Positions 28,421 through 39,147 of a DNA stretch of 64,000 nucleotides are shown piece by piece. Source of the DNA: Emiliania huxleyi CCMP1516 (Eukaryota > Haptophyta > Isochrysidales > Noelaerhabdaceae). Position 1 is the stretch's first letter; every line of letters begins with the position of its first letter. The DNA lies in assembly GCF_000372725.1 (NCBI RefSeq), contig NW_005198091.1, positions 124,001 through 188,000 of the forward strand, read 5' to 3'. Under the pieces are notes generated by a model that was not told the DNA's origin, searched no databases, and saw nothing but the letters and a program-made list of their open reading frames with translations. The translations under genes were made by a program, and so were the position numbers.

Positions 28421-31400
28421 TCACTCTCCCGCCTCCTCGGGGATTGGCGCCGCCTGCGGCGGCGGCGGCGCCTCTGCGGCTGGTTGTGAGGGGGCCGCCT
28501 CGATCGCCTCGAGCTTAGCCGCGAGCGCACGGAGGCGGGGCTCATACTCCTCTGCCTGGCCCGTGGCGTGCAGCAGCGTCTGCAGCTGTCCGCACGCGTC
28601 GAGCACCGCTCCTTTGACGGGGCCGTACAGGATGGCGCGCGTGGCCGGCTCGTGCAGGTAGCCGCACATGCGCACGTAGGCGGCGCGCACGCGCGTGTCG
28701 AGCGCCGCCTCGGCGCGGGTGAGGGCCGCGCCCACCGCCGCTGCCGACGGCGGCGGCGGCCGCGCCGCCGCAGAGGCGGCGGGGACGGGCCGAGCGGCGG
28801 CGGCGCGGCCTCCGGCAGCCGAGCCGGGCAGCAGCGCGAGGAGTGGCCTCGTGACGGGCGTGGTTGCGTCTGCGATGAAGGCCTCGCACGCCCGCTTCAA
28901 CTCGCGCTCGAGGGAGCCCTTCGCGTCGGACTGTGACTCGACGACGGCCGGCGCGGCGCGCTGGAGCAAGCCGACCACGGCGCCGACAGCGGAGAGCGAC
29001 CCGCGCGCGCCAGCGAGCTGCCGGATCATCGCCCGCGTGGTGGAGAAATCGAGCGCCTTTGTGGTGACGGCAAAGGCGCCTGCGCGAACCGGGGATGGGT
29101 AAGGGTGTCGAATTCCCAACGGCTGGGCAGCGGGCCGAGGGGGCGGCGGCGCCGTCGAACGGCGCGATCTGCTCGCGCAGGACGAGCAGCTGCGAGACGA
29201 GCAGCAAGCTCGCGTCGAGCGAGCTGCCGCCGTCCGGCAAGTCGCGCGCGGCGGCGAGGAGGGAGGCCGTGCACGCCTCGAGCACCTCCTGAGAAAGGCC
29301 GTCAAAGACGCGCCGCGGAAGCGATGCGTACGCCTGGGAACACGCCCTGGGCTAGTCAACCGACTCCACTGCGCGGGTCTAGATGCGTCACTCCATGGAG
29401 TGCTGGAGTGCGCCTTGCCGAGCAGGTCGAGCCCAAGCTCCACCGTCGGGTACCACCGCCTCCCGGGGGCCGAACCCTCGCCGCCGCCGCCGCGCTCGTC
29501 GCCAGAGATGAGACGCAGCGACGCGCGCGCCGCCGGTGCGGCGTGGCTGTACTGCCGGATCTGGTCCCGCACGCACGCCTGCAGCCGAAAGGTGAGCCGC
29601 TCGCGCGCATCGCCGAGCAGCCTACGGGACGTCTCGTGGACGCGTCGTGGACGTGTCCGCGACACGGCCGCTCGCACCAGCGCCGCAACGGCACCGAGTG
29701 AGCAGCCGCTGCATCGCCGCGCCGGCCGCCGCAGCCGTGCCGCCCCCCGCCCGAGTGCGGACCGCCTCGGCGAGCGCCTCGAGGTGGGGGAGCCGGGCGG
29801 CGTGAGGGGTGAGCTGGGGAGGTGGGGGGGGGGGGCGGGGGCGGGTGGAGCGGGGAGAGGGAGGGGGGAAGCCTCGGAGTCGAGGACGGCGACGATGTCG
29901 CAGAGCGAGTCCACGCTCGCCTGATGCAACGGAGGCAGGCACTCCATGCACGGATGCGATCTGCTGCCTGTCTGGGTGCGAGTCCACGCTCGAGGATGTG
30001 GCGAGATGTCGCAGAGTCTGGTGCGATGCCGCAGAGTGAGCCGCGCTCGCCTGCCGGAGCAGCAGCGGTCGCACCGCATCCGAGAGGCCGTAGCAGACCC
30101 CTTCGAGGGCAGCCTCCACGCTGCCGCTCCCTCTTCTGCCGCCGCCGCCGCCGCCCCCCGCCTCGCCGCCGCCCTCCGTGGCCGAGTAAGCCGTGACGCT
30201 GCTCGCTGCTGCATATGCCGTGACGCCGCTCGCTGCTGCGGACGGCTGCGCGACGAAGGAGCTGCGGCGCGTGGGCGTCGGCGGCGGCGGGGAGAAGAAG
30301 GCGGCGTGGAGCTTGGCCTCTGACGCGGCGGCGAGCATCGCCTCTCCGCAGCAGCGCCGGATCGCGTGGTCCGCGCCGCCCGCCTCGTCGCGCGCGATGC
30401 CGGCCAGGCGGGCGGCGAGCTCGGCCGCGGCGAGCGCGTGGCGACAGCGCCAGTATGAGGCGCGCGCGTCGGCCATGATTGCGGCGTAGTCTTGGTGCTC
30501 CGCCGCCCGAGCCTCGAGCTCCTCGATCCAGGGCCGGAGCGAGGCCGCCAGCCGCACGAAGATAAGCTCCGCCTGAAGAGACGTGTCGCGGACGTGTCAT
30601 CGACAGCTGCCTGCTACCTCTCGTGCCGGCACCAGAGTGGGGTGAGCTGTCGCCTCCGCCGCAGCCTTGGCCGCAGCCTTGCCGGGCTGCAAAACGGCCG
30701 GCGGCGGGGCGGCCGAGGCGGAGGCGGGATCCGAGGCGGGATGCGAGGCGTGGGGTCGACCTCCCGGCTCCGCGGCGGCGGCTGCAGGCGCCGCGGCGGC
30801 TGCGGGCGCCGCGGCTGCGGCTGCGGCTGCGGCTGCGGCTCTGCGCCCCTCGAGGAGAACCTTCTCCACGGCGGAGTCGAGCGGCTTTGCGACGTGCTGC
30901 ACGCTCACGGCGCGCAGCGCCCGGCAGCGGAGCGCGTGCAGCTCGGCGCGCAGCGAGGCGGACTGCAGCTCGGGGTGCGAGTCGACGTGCGAGATCGCCC
31001 CGTCCAGCGTGGCGAGCGCGGCGACGAGGGGGTGGGAGGCGGAGTGCATGGGGCCGCCGCCCCGCACCGTGGCGAGCGACTCGTCCAGCGCCGTGCCAAC
31101 CGCGCGCGCCGCCTCGATGGGCCTCATCTGTGCCTCGTGCGCCGCGGCGACGGCCGCCGCTCGCGCCTGCTCCGCCGCCGCCGTCTCAAACGCATCCAGC
31201 ACGGGCGTGGCCTCGCGTCGCGCGGCCGCCGCACGCGCCGCCCCGGCCGCGAGCGCCACGCGCGCGGCGCCAGCCATCTCCGCCAGCCCGCTCGCCGCCT
31301 GCGCCTGCGCCGCGAGCCAGCGCGCCGCGCCGGCGTCGGCCGCAAGCGAGCTGCGAGCGGTGTGGCGCTCGGCCTGCAGCACCAGCGCCTCGAGCTGTGC

Positions 31401-31643
31401 GGCAGTGCGCGTCGCGGCCGCCGCGCCCTCGGGTGCGCCGTGGGCCGGGTACGCGCGCAGCTCCATCGCATCCTCCGCGAGGCCTCCGTCGGACACCGCA
31501 AAGACGGTCGCGGCGTCGTCGGCCGGCGGCGGCCGCGCCGCACGCTCCTCGCGCTGGAGCCACGCCTCGATGCGGCGAAGCGCGCTCTGCGCCTCGTCGT
31601 CGAGGTGCTGAGACGTTATCGTCGTGGCAGCAGCGGCCGCCAT
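28421..31643 (-). CDS. COG3: Conserved oligomeric Golgi complex subunit 3
   Basis: Seven exons, 920 residues, all phases agree: 31643-30618, 30572-30051, 29920-29873, 29813-29695, 29621-29414, 29333-29153, 29079-28421. Diagnostic segments: HPLVAALATLDGAISHVDSH (N-terminal Sec34 region), DSLCDIVAVLDSE, DARERLTFRLQACVRDQIRQY, WYPTVELGLDLLGKAYASL, RVFDGLSQEVLEA and LLVSQLLVLREQIAPFD, followed by AFAVTTKALDFSTTRAMIRQL. COG3 belongs to lobe A of COG, the tether for retrograde vesicles at the Golgi. Introns 1 and 4 are GT-AG; 2, 3, 5 and 6 are GC-AG. Intron 2 contains degenerate copies of the exon that follows it. The start lies 133 bp from the divergent Nudix gene. Confidence 0.88.
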
Positions 31644-31776
31644 TTTCCGCGTTAGAAGAAGAAGGATCGCGCACGGTCTCACATGACAAGCGATGCCACG
31701 ACAGCGATTGTGTGTAAAGAAGAAAAGACACACAGGGCGGAAAAAACTGCGTTTTGCTCCACGCCCACCCCAACTC

Positions 31777-32736
31777 ATGCTCACCTGGGGCTGGTTCACG
31801 AGCAGCTGGCGGGTGCCTTCGTGCACGCCTCCGCTCGCCACGGCCGCCCGCCGCACGCTGCTCGTTATTGGAGGCAAAGTGCCGTGCGATGCGGGCGGGA
31901 TCATCTACGTCGCGCCCAGTGAGTCCCTCGCCCTCCCTCCGCTCGCTCTCGCCGTGCGGGCGGCGCCGATGCTCGACGCGGTCGACCTTCCCGAGGACAG
32001 CGCGGTGGAGGCGCTCCTTGGCGGCAGGGACGCGTCGTGGCGCGCCCCGCGTGAGCTGTTCGGCCTCGTCGCTCAGCGCAAGGCGAGCGAGGAGGAGGCG
32101 AGCGCGGCTATCAGCGCCGTATCGCTGCTGGCGTGGCACCGCTCCGCCGCCTTCAGCGGGACAGACGGCAGCCCGACTGCGCTTGCGGAGGAGGGCCGCC
32201 GCCGCAAGCTCGCCTCGGGGCGGACCCTGTACCCGCGCGTCGACCCGGTCGCGATTGTCCTCGTCGAGTCGGCGGACGGCTCCCGGTGCCTCCTCGGCCG
32301 GCAGTCGCGGTACCCGGCCGGCTTCTACACCTGCATCTCTGGCTTCGTGGAGCACGCAGAGAGCGCAGAGGCGGCGGCGGCGCGGGAGGTGCACGAGGAG
32401 ACGGGCGTGGTCTGCGGCAGCGTCGCCCTCGTCGCGTCCCAGCCCTGGCCGTGCGGCCGCGGCAACCACTGCGAGCTGATGCTCGCGTGCGCGGCTCGCG
32501 CCGACTCTGCGCCCGAGGCGGAGGCGATCCGCGTGGCCAACGGCGACGGCAGCCCGGGCGAGCTCGAGGACGCCCGCTGGTTCTCGCGGGAGGAGGCGCG
32601 GCAGATGCTGCGCTCGAGCGCGGCGCCGCCGGGAGGAGGGGAGGGCGGCCTGAGGACCCCGCCCCCGCTGGCGATTGCACACCACATGATCCGCCGCTGG
32701 GCGGAGGAGGACCCGAGGTGGCCCTCGCTGACGTAG
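31777..32736 (+). CDS. NADH pyrophosphatase-type Nudix hydrolase (NUDT12/13, NudC-like)
   Basis: About 319 residues from MLTWGWFTSSWR at 31777 (an upstream in-frame start at 31693 exists). ALLAWHRSAAF and TLYPRVDPVAIVLV precede the full Nudix box GFVEHAESAEAAAAREVHEETGV and the SQPWPCG motif that marks NADH pyrophosphatases, then ELEDARWFSREE. Substrate should be NAD(H) or NAD-capped RNA. The four-cysteine zinc ribbon normally between the first two motifs is absent (FSGTDGSPTALAEEGRRRKL has no Cys), as in NUDT13-like forms. Single exon. It shares a very short divergent promoter with COG3. Confidence 0.82.
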   Translation: MLTWGWFTSSWRVPSCTPPLATAARRTLLVIGGKVPCDAGGIIYVAPSESLALPPLALAVRAAPMLDAVDLPEDSAVEALLGGRDASWRAPRELFGLVAQRKASEEEASAAISAVSLLAWHRSAAFSGTDGSPTALAEEGRRRKLASGRTLYPRVDPVAIVLVESADGSRCLLGRQSRYPAGFYTCISGFVEHAESAEAAAAREVHEETGVVCGSVALVASQPWPCGRGNHCELMLACAARADSAPEAEAIRVANGDGSPGELEDARWFSREEARQMLRSSAAPPGGGEGGLRTPPPLAIAHHMIRRWAEEDPRWPSLT

Positions 32737-32942
32737 ACTTGGACGTGACCTTTTCAAAGCCCTCCCTTGGAGCACTTGGAGTGCAGTCATCAACCTCACA
32801 TCCAGGGCCGGGGAGCTATGAAGCGCACCCTTCAATAGATCCCTCCGATCCTCGAGAAAAAAGAGGCGGCCTTCGCGCCACTGCTTCGCGCCTCGGCCGC
32901 TCCGCATACGTTGCCGCTGCTCGCCGCTGCTCGCCTCGTAGC

Positions 32943-33984
32943 ATGCTCATCCCGGCCTACGCACGCTTGGCTGGCCTCCTCATCGGAGCGCGCGTCGATG
33001 TTCAGATCTCAGGCGCGTCACGGACTCCGCTCGCCCCGCTCGGTTTCGGCCGCCTCGACTTTCAGCTGACGGCGACCCCGACGGATTCCGACCGCGTGCT
33101 GCTGCCGCTGCAGGCGGCGACGCTGTCCGGCCGCGATGTCGAGCTCGGCTGGAAGGCCCCGGCGCTTCTGCTGGCGCCGCTGTGGCTGGCCTTTGCCAGG
33201 CCGATGCTCCTCCCTCTCCTGCTGCTGGCGTGGGTTCGGCTTCCCAACACCGGATCTGGCGCGCTCGAGTGGGAGGCGTTTGCGACCAGCGACCAGCTCA
33301 ACCGCGGTCTGTGGCGGTGGATGCTCGGCCTCGTCCTCGACGGCATCGGCCGCTCCTCGCTGCCTGGCGCGCGGCCAAGCCTCCGCCTCACGCGCACGCA
33401 CACAGGACGCACAAACACGCACTCGACCGCTATACTCACGTACGCACTCCAAGTCGCTCACTGGTTCCGCTCTGCCCCACCCACCAGGCATGCTCGCGTC
33501 GCTCAACCCGGACGGGAGCAGCAGCCCGGCGCGGCTGCCTCGCTCTGCGTGCACGGGCGTATCTGTCGGCAAGGGCGGCAAGCTCGTGCTGCAGGGCCGG
33601 CTCCAGAGCTTCGAGGTGCGCGGCCGAGAGGGAGGGCCGGGTGCTGTGGCGGGCCCGGTGGAGTACACTCTCCGCACAGGGCTGCGGCCCGGCTCGGTGG
33701 AGGCGGACGGCACCTTGCTCGAAGAGGCCGCGTCTGCCGGCAGCGGGCGATCCTGCCTGCTGTGGGACACGCCCGAGCTGCGCCTCTCCCTCGATAGCCT
33801 CGGCTGGGCGGCGCGGCTGCTGCCGCAGATCTGGGTGCCAGTCGCCGCGGCGTGCTGCGTCGTCCTGCCGCGTGGGGCGACGCTGCGGCGGGCCGTGGTC
33901 TCCGAGGCGGGCGACGGGGTGAGCGCGTCGGGCGAGTTTGCGCTCGCGAGAGAGGCAGACGTGTACGCGCTTGCAGTGAGATGA
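32943..33984 (+). CDS. DUF2993 (LmeA-like) lipid-binding family protein, probable
   Basis: Exons 32943-33366 and 33488-33984 joined by a 121-bp GC-AG intron (G|GC restores GMLASLNPDG). The pattern LLIGARVDVQISG...LGFGRLDFQLTA...DRVLLPLQAATLSGRDVELGWKAP and the late VGKGGKLVLQGRLQSFEVRG with VEYTLRTGLRP and LLWDTPELRLSLD resembles DUF2993 proteins of plastid/cyanobacterial origin. A hydrophobic block (LLLAPLWLAFARPMLLPLLLLAW) could be a membrane anchor. The N-terminus is uncertain: the frame is open upstream, and an Arg/Ser-rich stretch there could be a plastid leader. The stop lies beside a GA microsatellite. Confidence 0.5.
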
Positions 33985-33992
33985 GCTCGAGA

Positions 33993-34103
<111 letters not shown>

Positions 34104-34380
34104 GACCTCGGCTACGAGGGCGGCCGCGCGCAGGATGTGTCTCGGGTCGGCGGCTCGGCGCCCGTCACCGGTCACGTCCCGGGTCCGCCGTCGGCCCACC
34201 GCCCGCGTCGCCCGCCGCGTGCGGACCGGCGGCACAAACACATATATGCGCGTGGTTTCTTAGTACATGTCGGTGCTCTTGTCTAGATAGAGCCGGTTTC
34301 ATCCTCAACCGTAAGTGTGCCGCCTAGCACGAAGAGAAGGAGCATTGGGCTCGCAGTTCAGGCGCGACCCAATCTCGCCA

Positions 34381-34851
34381 TCAGAACAGCTTCGGCAGGG
34401 AGGGCAGCGACAGTGGCTCCGCCGACGCCTGCTTGGCCTCAAACGCGGCGCGCTTGGCGGCGGCCGCCTCCTTTGCTGTCATCGTCGAAAAGTCGGTGGA
34501 GACCGCGCCCTCGGCACTCGCAGCCTTGGCCTTCATCCGCGCGACGCCGGCGGCATCGCGAGCGATAGCGTCCGCATCGCGCTTCTTCGATCCGGCGCCC
34601 GGTGCGGGCACGTCATCCAGCATCGATGTGAGAGAGACGTCCTCAACACTGCCCTTGTAGACCTCACCCTGAGGCACGAAGCCGAGAGCGCCGGCGGCGA
34701 GCGAGAGCGACGGGAATGCCAGCGAGGCTGACTGAGCCGACGGGAATGCCAGCGAAGCTGACTGAGAAGCGGACGCGGCGCGGACAATGGCCGGCGGTGT
34801 TGGCACGATGAGGCCGATTACGGCATGAATTACGGCGACCCCAAACACCAT
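34381..34851 (-). CDS. Leader-bearing low-complexity protein, possibly plastid
   Basis: 156 residues from MVFGVAVIHAVIGLIVPTPPAIVRAA (signal-like; an upstream in-frame Met at 34929 exists). Two copies of QSASLAFPS (tandem 30-bp unit at 34732-34791), then ALGFVPQGEVYKGSVEDVSLTSMLDDV and a basic/acidic Ala-rich C-terminus ending LPSLPKLF. The bipartite-looking leader suggests import into a complex plastid. No family recognised. Confidence 0.5.
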   Translation of the reverse strand: MVFGVAVIHAVIGLIVPTPPAIVRAASASQSASLAFPSAQSASLAFPSLSLAAGALGFVPQGEVYKGSVEDVSLTSMLDDVPAPGAGSKKRDADAIARDAAGVARMKAKAASAEGAVSTDFSTMTAKEAAAAKRAAFEAKQASAEPLSLPSLPKLF

Positions 34852-34956
34852 TGCTGGAGATTTGTCGGTGGCGACGATTTTTCTTTTCACGATCTTCGCC
34901 TCGGAGCGTAGGCGAACGGATTTCCCCAAGGGCTCTTGGGGTGTGTGATAGAGCGA

Positions 34957-35035
34957 GCTGGGGATGGGTGGGGATGGGTGGGGATGGGTGGGGATGGGTG
35001 GGGATGGGTGGGGATGGGTGGGGATGGGTGGGGAC
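34957..35035 (+). repeat. 10-bp minisatellite GGGATGGGTG, ~8 copies
   Basis: Near-perfect tandem copies. A related GGGATGGCTG/GGGATGGGTG array lies at 35626-35690, on the other side of the short gene fragment. Confidence 0.95.
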
Positions 35036-35198
35036 CTCGGGGATCAGCGGGATACGTCGGCCGCACGCTCTCAGCTGTGCATGTACATGTACATGTTGTA
35101 CGTCAAAGTTGTGAAGTACCTTCTTCGCGCGCCTGCGCGCATGCGTCAGGCACACACACGCACACGCGCCCTCAGCTGCACACACGTGCTCGCAGGTG

Positions 35199-35612
35199 AT
35201 CGCGACGCGCTACCCAGAGCTCGAGCCCAAGGCCATCGTGAGCAAGCTGCTCGGCTCTGACATCGACACCGAGGACCACGAGGACGACGAGAGCGTCGGC
35301 GTCACGGGCAAGCAGGGCGGCCGGCTGCTGGCGTGCTACCTGTTCTCTGTCAAGGACGATATGCGGCGCTCACCTTCCTCGCGCAGGGCATCAAGGCGTG
35401 GCTGGCGGCGCAGCTGCCCAAGTATGCCGTGGTCCACCCAGTTCAGACGAGCTGCCTCAAGAAGGCCGTCAAGTTCTTGCCCGAGCTGGAGCGTGGCTTG
35501 GTCGTCGTACTGCACACGTGACTTTGGCGACGACGAGGAGCTCGAGGAGGGCACGCCGCGCACGTCCGCCACCGGCTCCGCCGCCCCCACACCGCCCCCG
35601 CCTGACTTCTGA
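35199..35612 (+). pseudogene. Host gene fragment with two frame changes, unrecognised
   Basis: After a good acceptor (GCTCGCAG|GTGATC) the frame reads VIATRYPELEPKAIVSKLLG...GGRLLACYLFSVKDD. Coding-like sequence then continues in another frame as ALTFLAQGIKAWLAAQLPKY and LKKAVKFLPELERGLVVVL, then returns to the first frame as DFGDDEELEEGTPRTSATGS. The changes lie near 35360 and 35515 and compensate each other, so either small assembly errors or decay. No upstream exon was found across the minisatellite. Family not recognised. Confidence 0.35.
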
Positions 35613-35625
35613 ACCAGCCCGTACG

Positions 35626-35690
35626 GGGATGGCTGGGGATGGCTGGGGATGGCTAGGGATGGGTGGGGATGGGTGGGGATGCGGGGTGCG
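35626..35690 (+). repeat. 10-bp minisatellite, second array
   Basis: GGGATGGCTG and GGGATGGGTG units, closely related to the 34957-35035 array. Followed by a G9 run (35709-35718). Confidence 0.85.
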
Positions 35691-35938
35691 GGTGGGGACC
35701 CGCCTGGGCGGGGGGGGGGATCGCTGGGGATGGATCCGGATCGAGCGTGGCAAAACATTGATGCAATGCGCTCATGAGTTCTTTGACATCAGTAAAATTA
35801 CATGTATTGACTGATGGCAATCCCAACGGAGGGGCATGCGTGTGATGACGAAGATCCTCAACACCTGAGTTTCGAGACAATGGCCCTCGATGACCCCCCC
35901 CCCCCAGTCCCACCGCCCGCCGCCGCTGCGCGGCGATC

Positions 35939-36680
35939 CTACCCGTCGGTCGTACGGTGCGCCACTTGATCGCACGCGGCGTCCGTCTTGTTCACGAGCC
36001 GGCGAGGCACGTCGACAAACGGGCGCTTTGGAGCGAGGTTGAGGACCCCCAGCATCTGCGCCAGCACGCGCTCGCGCCCCACGGCCTTCATCTGCTCAAA
36101 GGAGAACTTGATGATTGCGTGCGAGCCGGTCCCATCGATCGCGTGTGACACCGCACGCTCCCAGCCCCTGCGCCACTGCCGCAGCGCCTCCTGCTCTGCG
36201 CGAAGCGCCGTCACGTTGGGCGCGTGCGCCTTGTTGGGATCAGCAGACCCTGCGTCGGCGATGGGGAGGCCCATCAGTCGCAAGGCACAACCTCATTTAC
36301 AGGAGAGAGCTCGCGGGAGTGCACCGTCGCCGAGGGCCGGGTGAAGGCCGCGCTCACAGATGGCGTGCGCCGAGTCGCGCTCATCCCTTGTGAGGAGCAA
36401 GACGCGCGTGGACGAGTTGGCAGCCGCGGCCAGGATATGCACGATGTTCCCTACACGCGAGACCAGAGCCAAGCGCTGCAGTCCAGACGAGGAATGGGCA
36501 TCGCCGCAGTGCGGCCGCGCCGTGGGTGGGGGCGAGGTGCTGCTTGAAGATTGTGGTGCGGTCGGTAACCCACTCCTTGACACGGGGCGCATCGAGCTCG
36601 CACACATCGCTGTGGGCTCCGAGCGGATAAAAGGGGCTGCTCGAGTCGAATTTGCACGGCGGAGACGCTGCTTCGCACGT
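35939..36680 (-). CDS. Possible sulfotransferase-like protein, spliced
   Basis: The first exon-like stretch (from about 36680) reads SSPFYPLGAHSDVCELDAPR and VKEWVTDRTTIFKQHLAP; a GC-AG intron ending GTGTAG joins it to HGNIVHILAAAANSSTRVLLLTRDERDSAHAIC, and after another intron MGLPIADAG..., ERAVSHAIDGTGSHAIIKFSFEQM and RERVLAQMLGVLNLAP, stopping at 35939. The LLLTRDERDSA block and the C-terminal helix order resemble Golgi sulfotransferases, but P-loop residues are not clear. A Cys-rich stretch lies upstream (CCDRCHGRTPTCEAASPPC). Exon borders and function are tentative. Confidence 0.35.
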
Positions 36681-37501
36681 TGGTGTGCGACCGTGACACC
36701 TGTCGCAGCAGTACTCGCCTCTGAGAATGCATTATGTGCCGGCTGTGTATTTACGACACGGCGGGCTCGAGGGGGGGAAGGTATTTCTCATCTTGGCTCC
36801 TCACGGGAAGGTCTGCCTCGCGTGAAGACCGCTCATATCGCCCAGCTGCTGCCTGACGGGCATAAGTGCCCGGGTGCATTCGCGCGTAGAGTGATGATGG
36901 TGAGCAGTTGGCAGGCGGTGGGCATCTACGGGCCGCTGCATCGTGGCCGTGGAGGAAGACTGCGGCTGCGCGACGAGGAGATAGGCGCGCGCAGCGCTTG
37001 CAAGCAGCAATGATCTCAGAGCGCGCATATACTTCATTCCTTCTCGAGAGCACACCGCGGGGCGCACGCCACAGCGCGCGCGTCGTCGCACACACGAGCA
37101 CGACCACACGAGCGAGAACGTTGCCACGTGTCAAACTTCGCTCTTCGGACGTTCCTCGATCGAGCCCAAACACAAACACGGACTGACACTGTGCAGCCCA
37201 CCAACGTCAAGCGCGCGGCACGCGCACACACCATATGGAAAAAACATCTAGAGAAAACCATGACGGTCCGAGGTGCCAAAGGGCCGAAGCTGCCGAGGAG
37301 GGTGGGTCGTATATCATGGCATGGCTCAACTCCTTCTCGAGACTCGACTCTTCCCGACAGACCAGCACAGAGGGCGCCCTCCCTTAGTAGGGCCCTGATG
37401 CCCCTCTCCCTGCGTCCCTGCCCCCCGTCCCTGCCGCGAGGGTCCCGCCGCGTCGACACCGGAGCGGCTCCTCTCGAGGAGGGCCGCGGCGGCGAGTGGG
37501 C
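36681..37501. other. Intergenic, nothing recognised
   Basis: Mixed composition, with overlapping open stretches on both strands but no domain-like sequence. Confidence 0.4.
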
Positions 37502-38296
37502 TCACGCCCGGTACCGCTTGCCGCTGACGAGGAACGAGCGCAGCCCGATCAGCGCGCCCGCGGGCAGCAGGCCGAGCGCGACGCCCGCCGCGAGCCCCGT
37601 CTCACCCGGGCCGAGGCCGCCGACGCTCGGGGCAGAGGCTGAGGGCGACGGCGAGGACGGGAGGGAGATGGAGGGCAGGGAGAAGCTCGGCACGGCCAGC
37701 TTTGGCGATGCCGCCGTCGCTTTGGCCGCCACCGCCTCCCGCTCCGCCTTTGCGGCATCGCGGTCCGCCTTTGCCTTTTGGCTCTGCTGCGCCTGCGCGG
37801 CGGCCTCCTTGGCGCGTGCGGCCGCCTTCTTCTCCGACGCTGCGGCCGCAGCCTCCTGGCGAGCAACGAATTTGGCCTCCTTGGGCGAGAGCGGCGGCGG
37901 AGGCGGCGGCGGCGGCGGAGGAGGAGGAGCGACCTCAGCCTTCTTGCCTCGGCCGGCACGCTCAATCCTCTTCTTCTCCGGCACCTGACGCTCCGCCTTG
38001 GGCGGCGGCGGCGGCGGGGCCGCCTTGGGCGGTGGCGGCGGCGCCGCCGCCTTGCTCTTGCCCTTGCCCTTGGCCGGCGCGGCGCTGGTCTCAGTCCCGG
38101 CCAGGATCTCGGCGAGCTGGCGCTCCTGCTCGGCCGCCGCAGCCTCGGCGAGCTCCTTCTTGCTCGCAACCTTTGCAACAACGGCCGACCGCGCAGGCGC
38201 GAGCGCAGGCCGCGTCGCAGAGGGGGTCAGCAGCACGGCGGACGTCGCCTGAAGAAGAGCGAACACGAAAACACGCCCGACCATCGCGAGATGCAT
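37502..38296 (-). CDS. Leader-bearing Ala/Pro/Lys-rich protein with C-terminal membrane segment, probably plastid
   Basis: 264 residues from MHLAMVGRVFVFALLQATSAVLL (signal-like, followed by TPSATRPALAPARSAVVAK, a transit-like stretch). Long low-complexity Ala/Lys/Pro region with PPPP tracts and a helical KEAKFVARQEAAAAASEKKAAARAKE segment, then VPSFSLPSISLPSSPSPS. The end has GETGLAAGVALGLLPAGALIG, one membrane helix, and RSFLVSGKRYRA. No family recognised; composition and leader resemble the gene at 34381-34851. A second start at 38284 is equally possible. Confidence 0.5.
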   Translation of the reverse strand: MHLAMVGRVFVFALLQATSAVLLTPSATRPALAPARSAVVAKVASKKELAEAAAAEQERQLAEILAGTETSAAPAKGKGKSKAAAPPPPPKAAPPPPPPKAERQVPEKKRIERAGRGKKAEVAPPPPPPPPPPPPLSPKEAKFVARQEAAAAASEKKAAARAKEAAAQAQQSQKAKADRDAAKAEREAVAAKATAASPKLAVPSFSLPSISLPSSPSPSASAPSVGGLGPGETGLAAGVALGLLPAGALIGLRSFLVSGKRYRA

Positions 38297-39147
38297 TCCG
38301 GTCCGAATTTGCAGTCTACGCAATTTCTTTTTCTTTCTGCCTGTCCTCACCCGGTATTGTCCGTGCCTTGCGGCCGGCGATATTGCTAGAGGCGGAGCAG
38401 TGCTCTAGCCTCGTACGTTATTCCCTGTCGTTTGTTGTTTGTTGTGCCCTTGTTTGTTCTCTTGGCACCTTGGAGTGCTGGCTGCTGGGGGGGGCGACAG
38501 GTACGACAGGGAGGATGTGTGTGGCCCTGAGTTATGTGTACGCCAACTCAGGGTGTGTGGCAGCCAGCTGGCTGTGTGTCTTGTGAGCCTGTTTGTGTCT
38601 GTGTGTCGCTCGTGCGTGCCGTCATCATCTGTCCGTCCTCCGTCCACCCATACCGCGTTGGTGTCCAGTCCGAGCCTGCCTGGCTGTTGAGCACTTGAGC
38701 ACTTGATAGGGTCGATTCCGCATGGTACGGGACCCCTCGATCGTCTCGCCCTCCCTCACTGGTGTGTTCATTGGGGGGGGGGGTCATAACAAACGGTCTA
38801 CCCATTACCCAAGAAAGGGTAGGCGCGGTTAGATGGGAGGTAGATTGTCTACCTACCGCATAACAAACACGGTGCAGGATCGAGGTGCACGCTGCCAGAG
38901 CAGTGTCGTCCCCCCTCTCCCCGACGGTGATGTCATGTGCATGTGCATGCACATGTGCATGCACATGTCATGTGCATGCACTGGCTGTTCTTCATTCATT
39001 CACCTTCCTTCCTACCTAACCTGACCTGTCATACATGCACATGTGCATATGCATGCACATGGAACACGAGCAACACTGTCGGTCTCGCCCCTCCCGCTGT
39101 GATTTTCTCTCAGTGTATGTGGCTCTTACGTACATTCCCGTAGGAGG
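38297..39147. other. Intergenic repeats: repeat B copy 2, palindromic TGCATGCACATG units
   Basis: 38622-38677 is the second copy of repeat B. 38774-38786 is a G run. 38933-38983 and 39030-39064 are made of TGTGCATGCACA-type palindromes. 39111-39147 (CAGTGTATGTGGCTCTTACG...) recurs at 58541-58577. No gene seen. Confidence 0.6.

Noticed and set aside
28421-31904. Several overlapping long ORFs on both strands
   Set aside because: All but the COG3 exons are shadows; only the spliced minus-strand path matches COG3 throughout.
34957-35690. Regular short repeats that might be a CRISPR array
   Set aside because: Direct 10-bp units without spacers; minisatellite in a eukaryotic genome.
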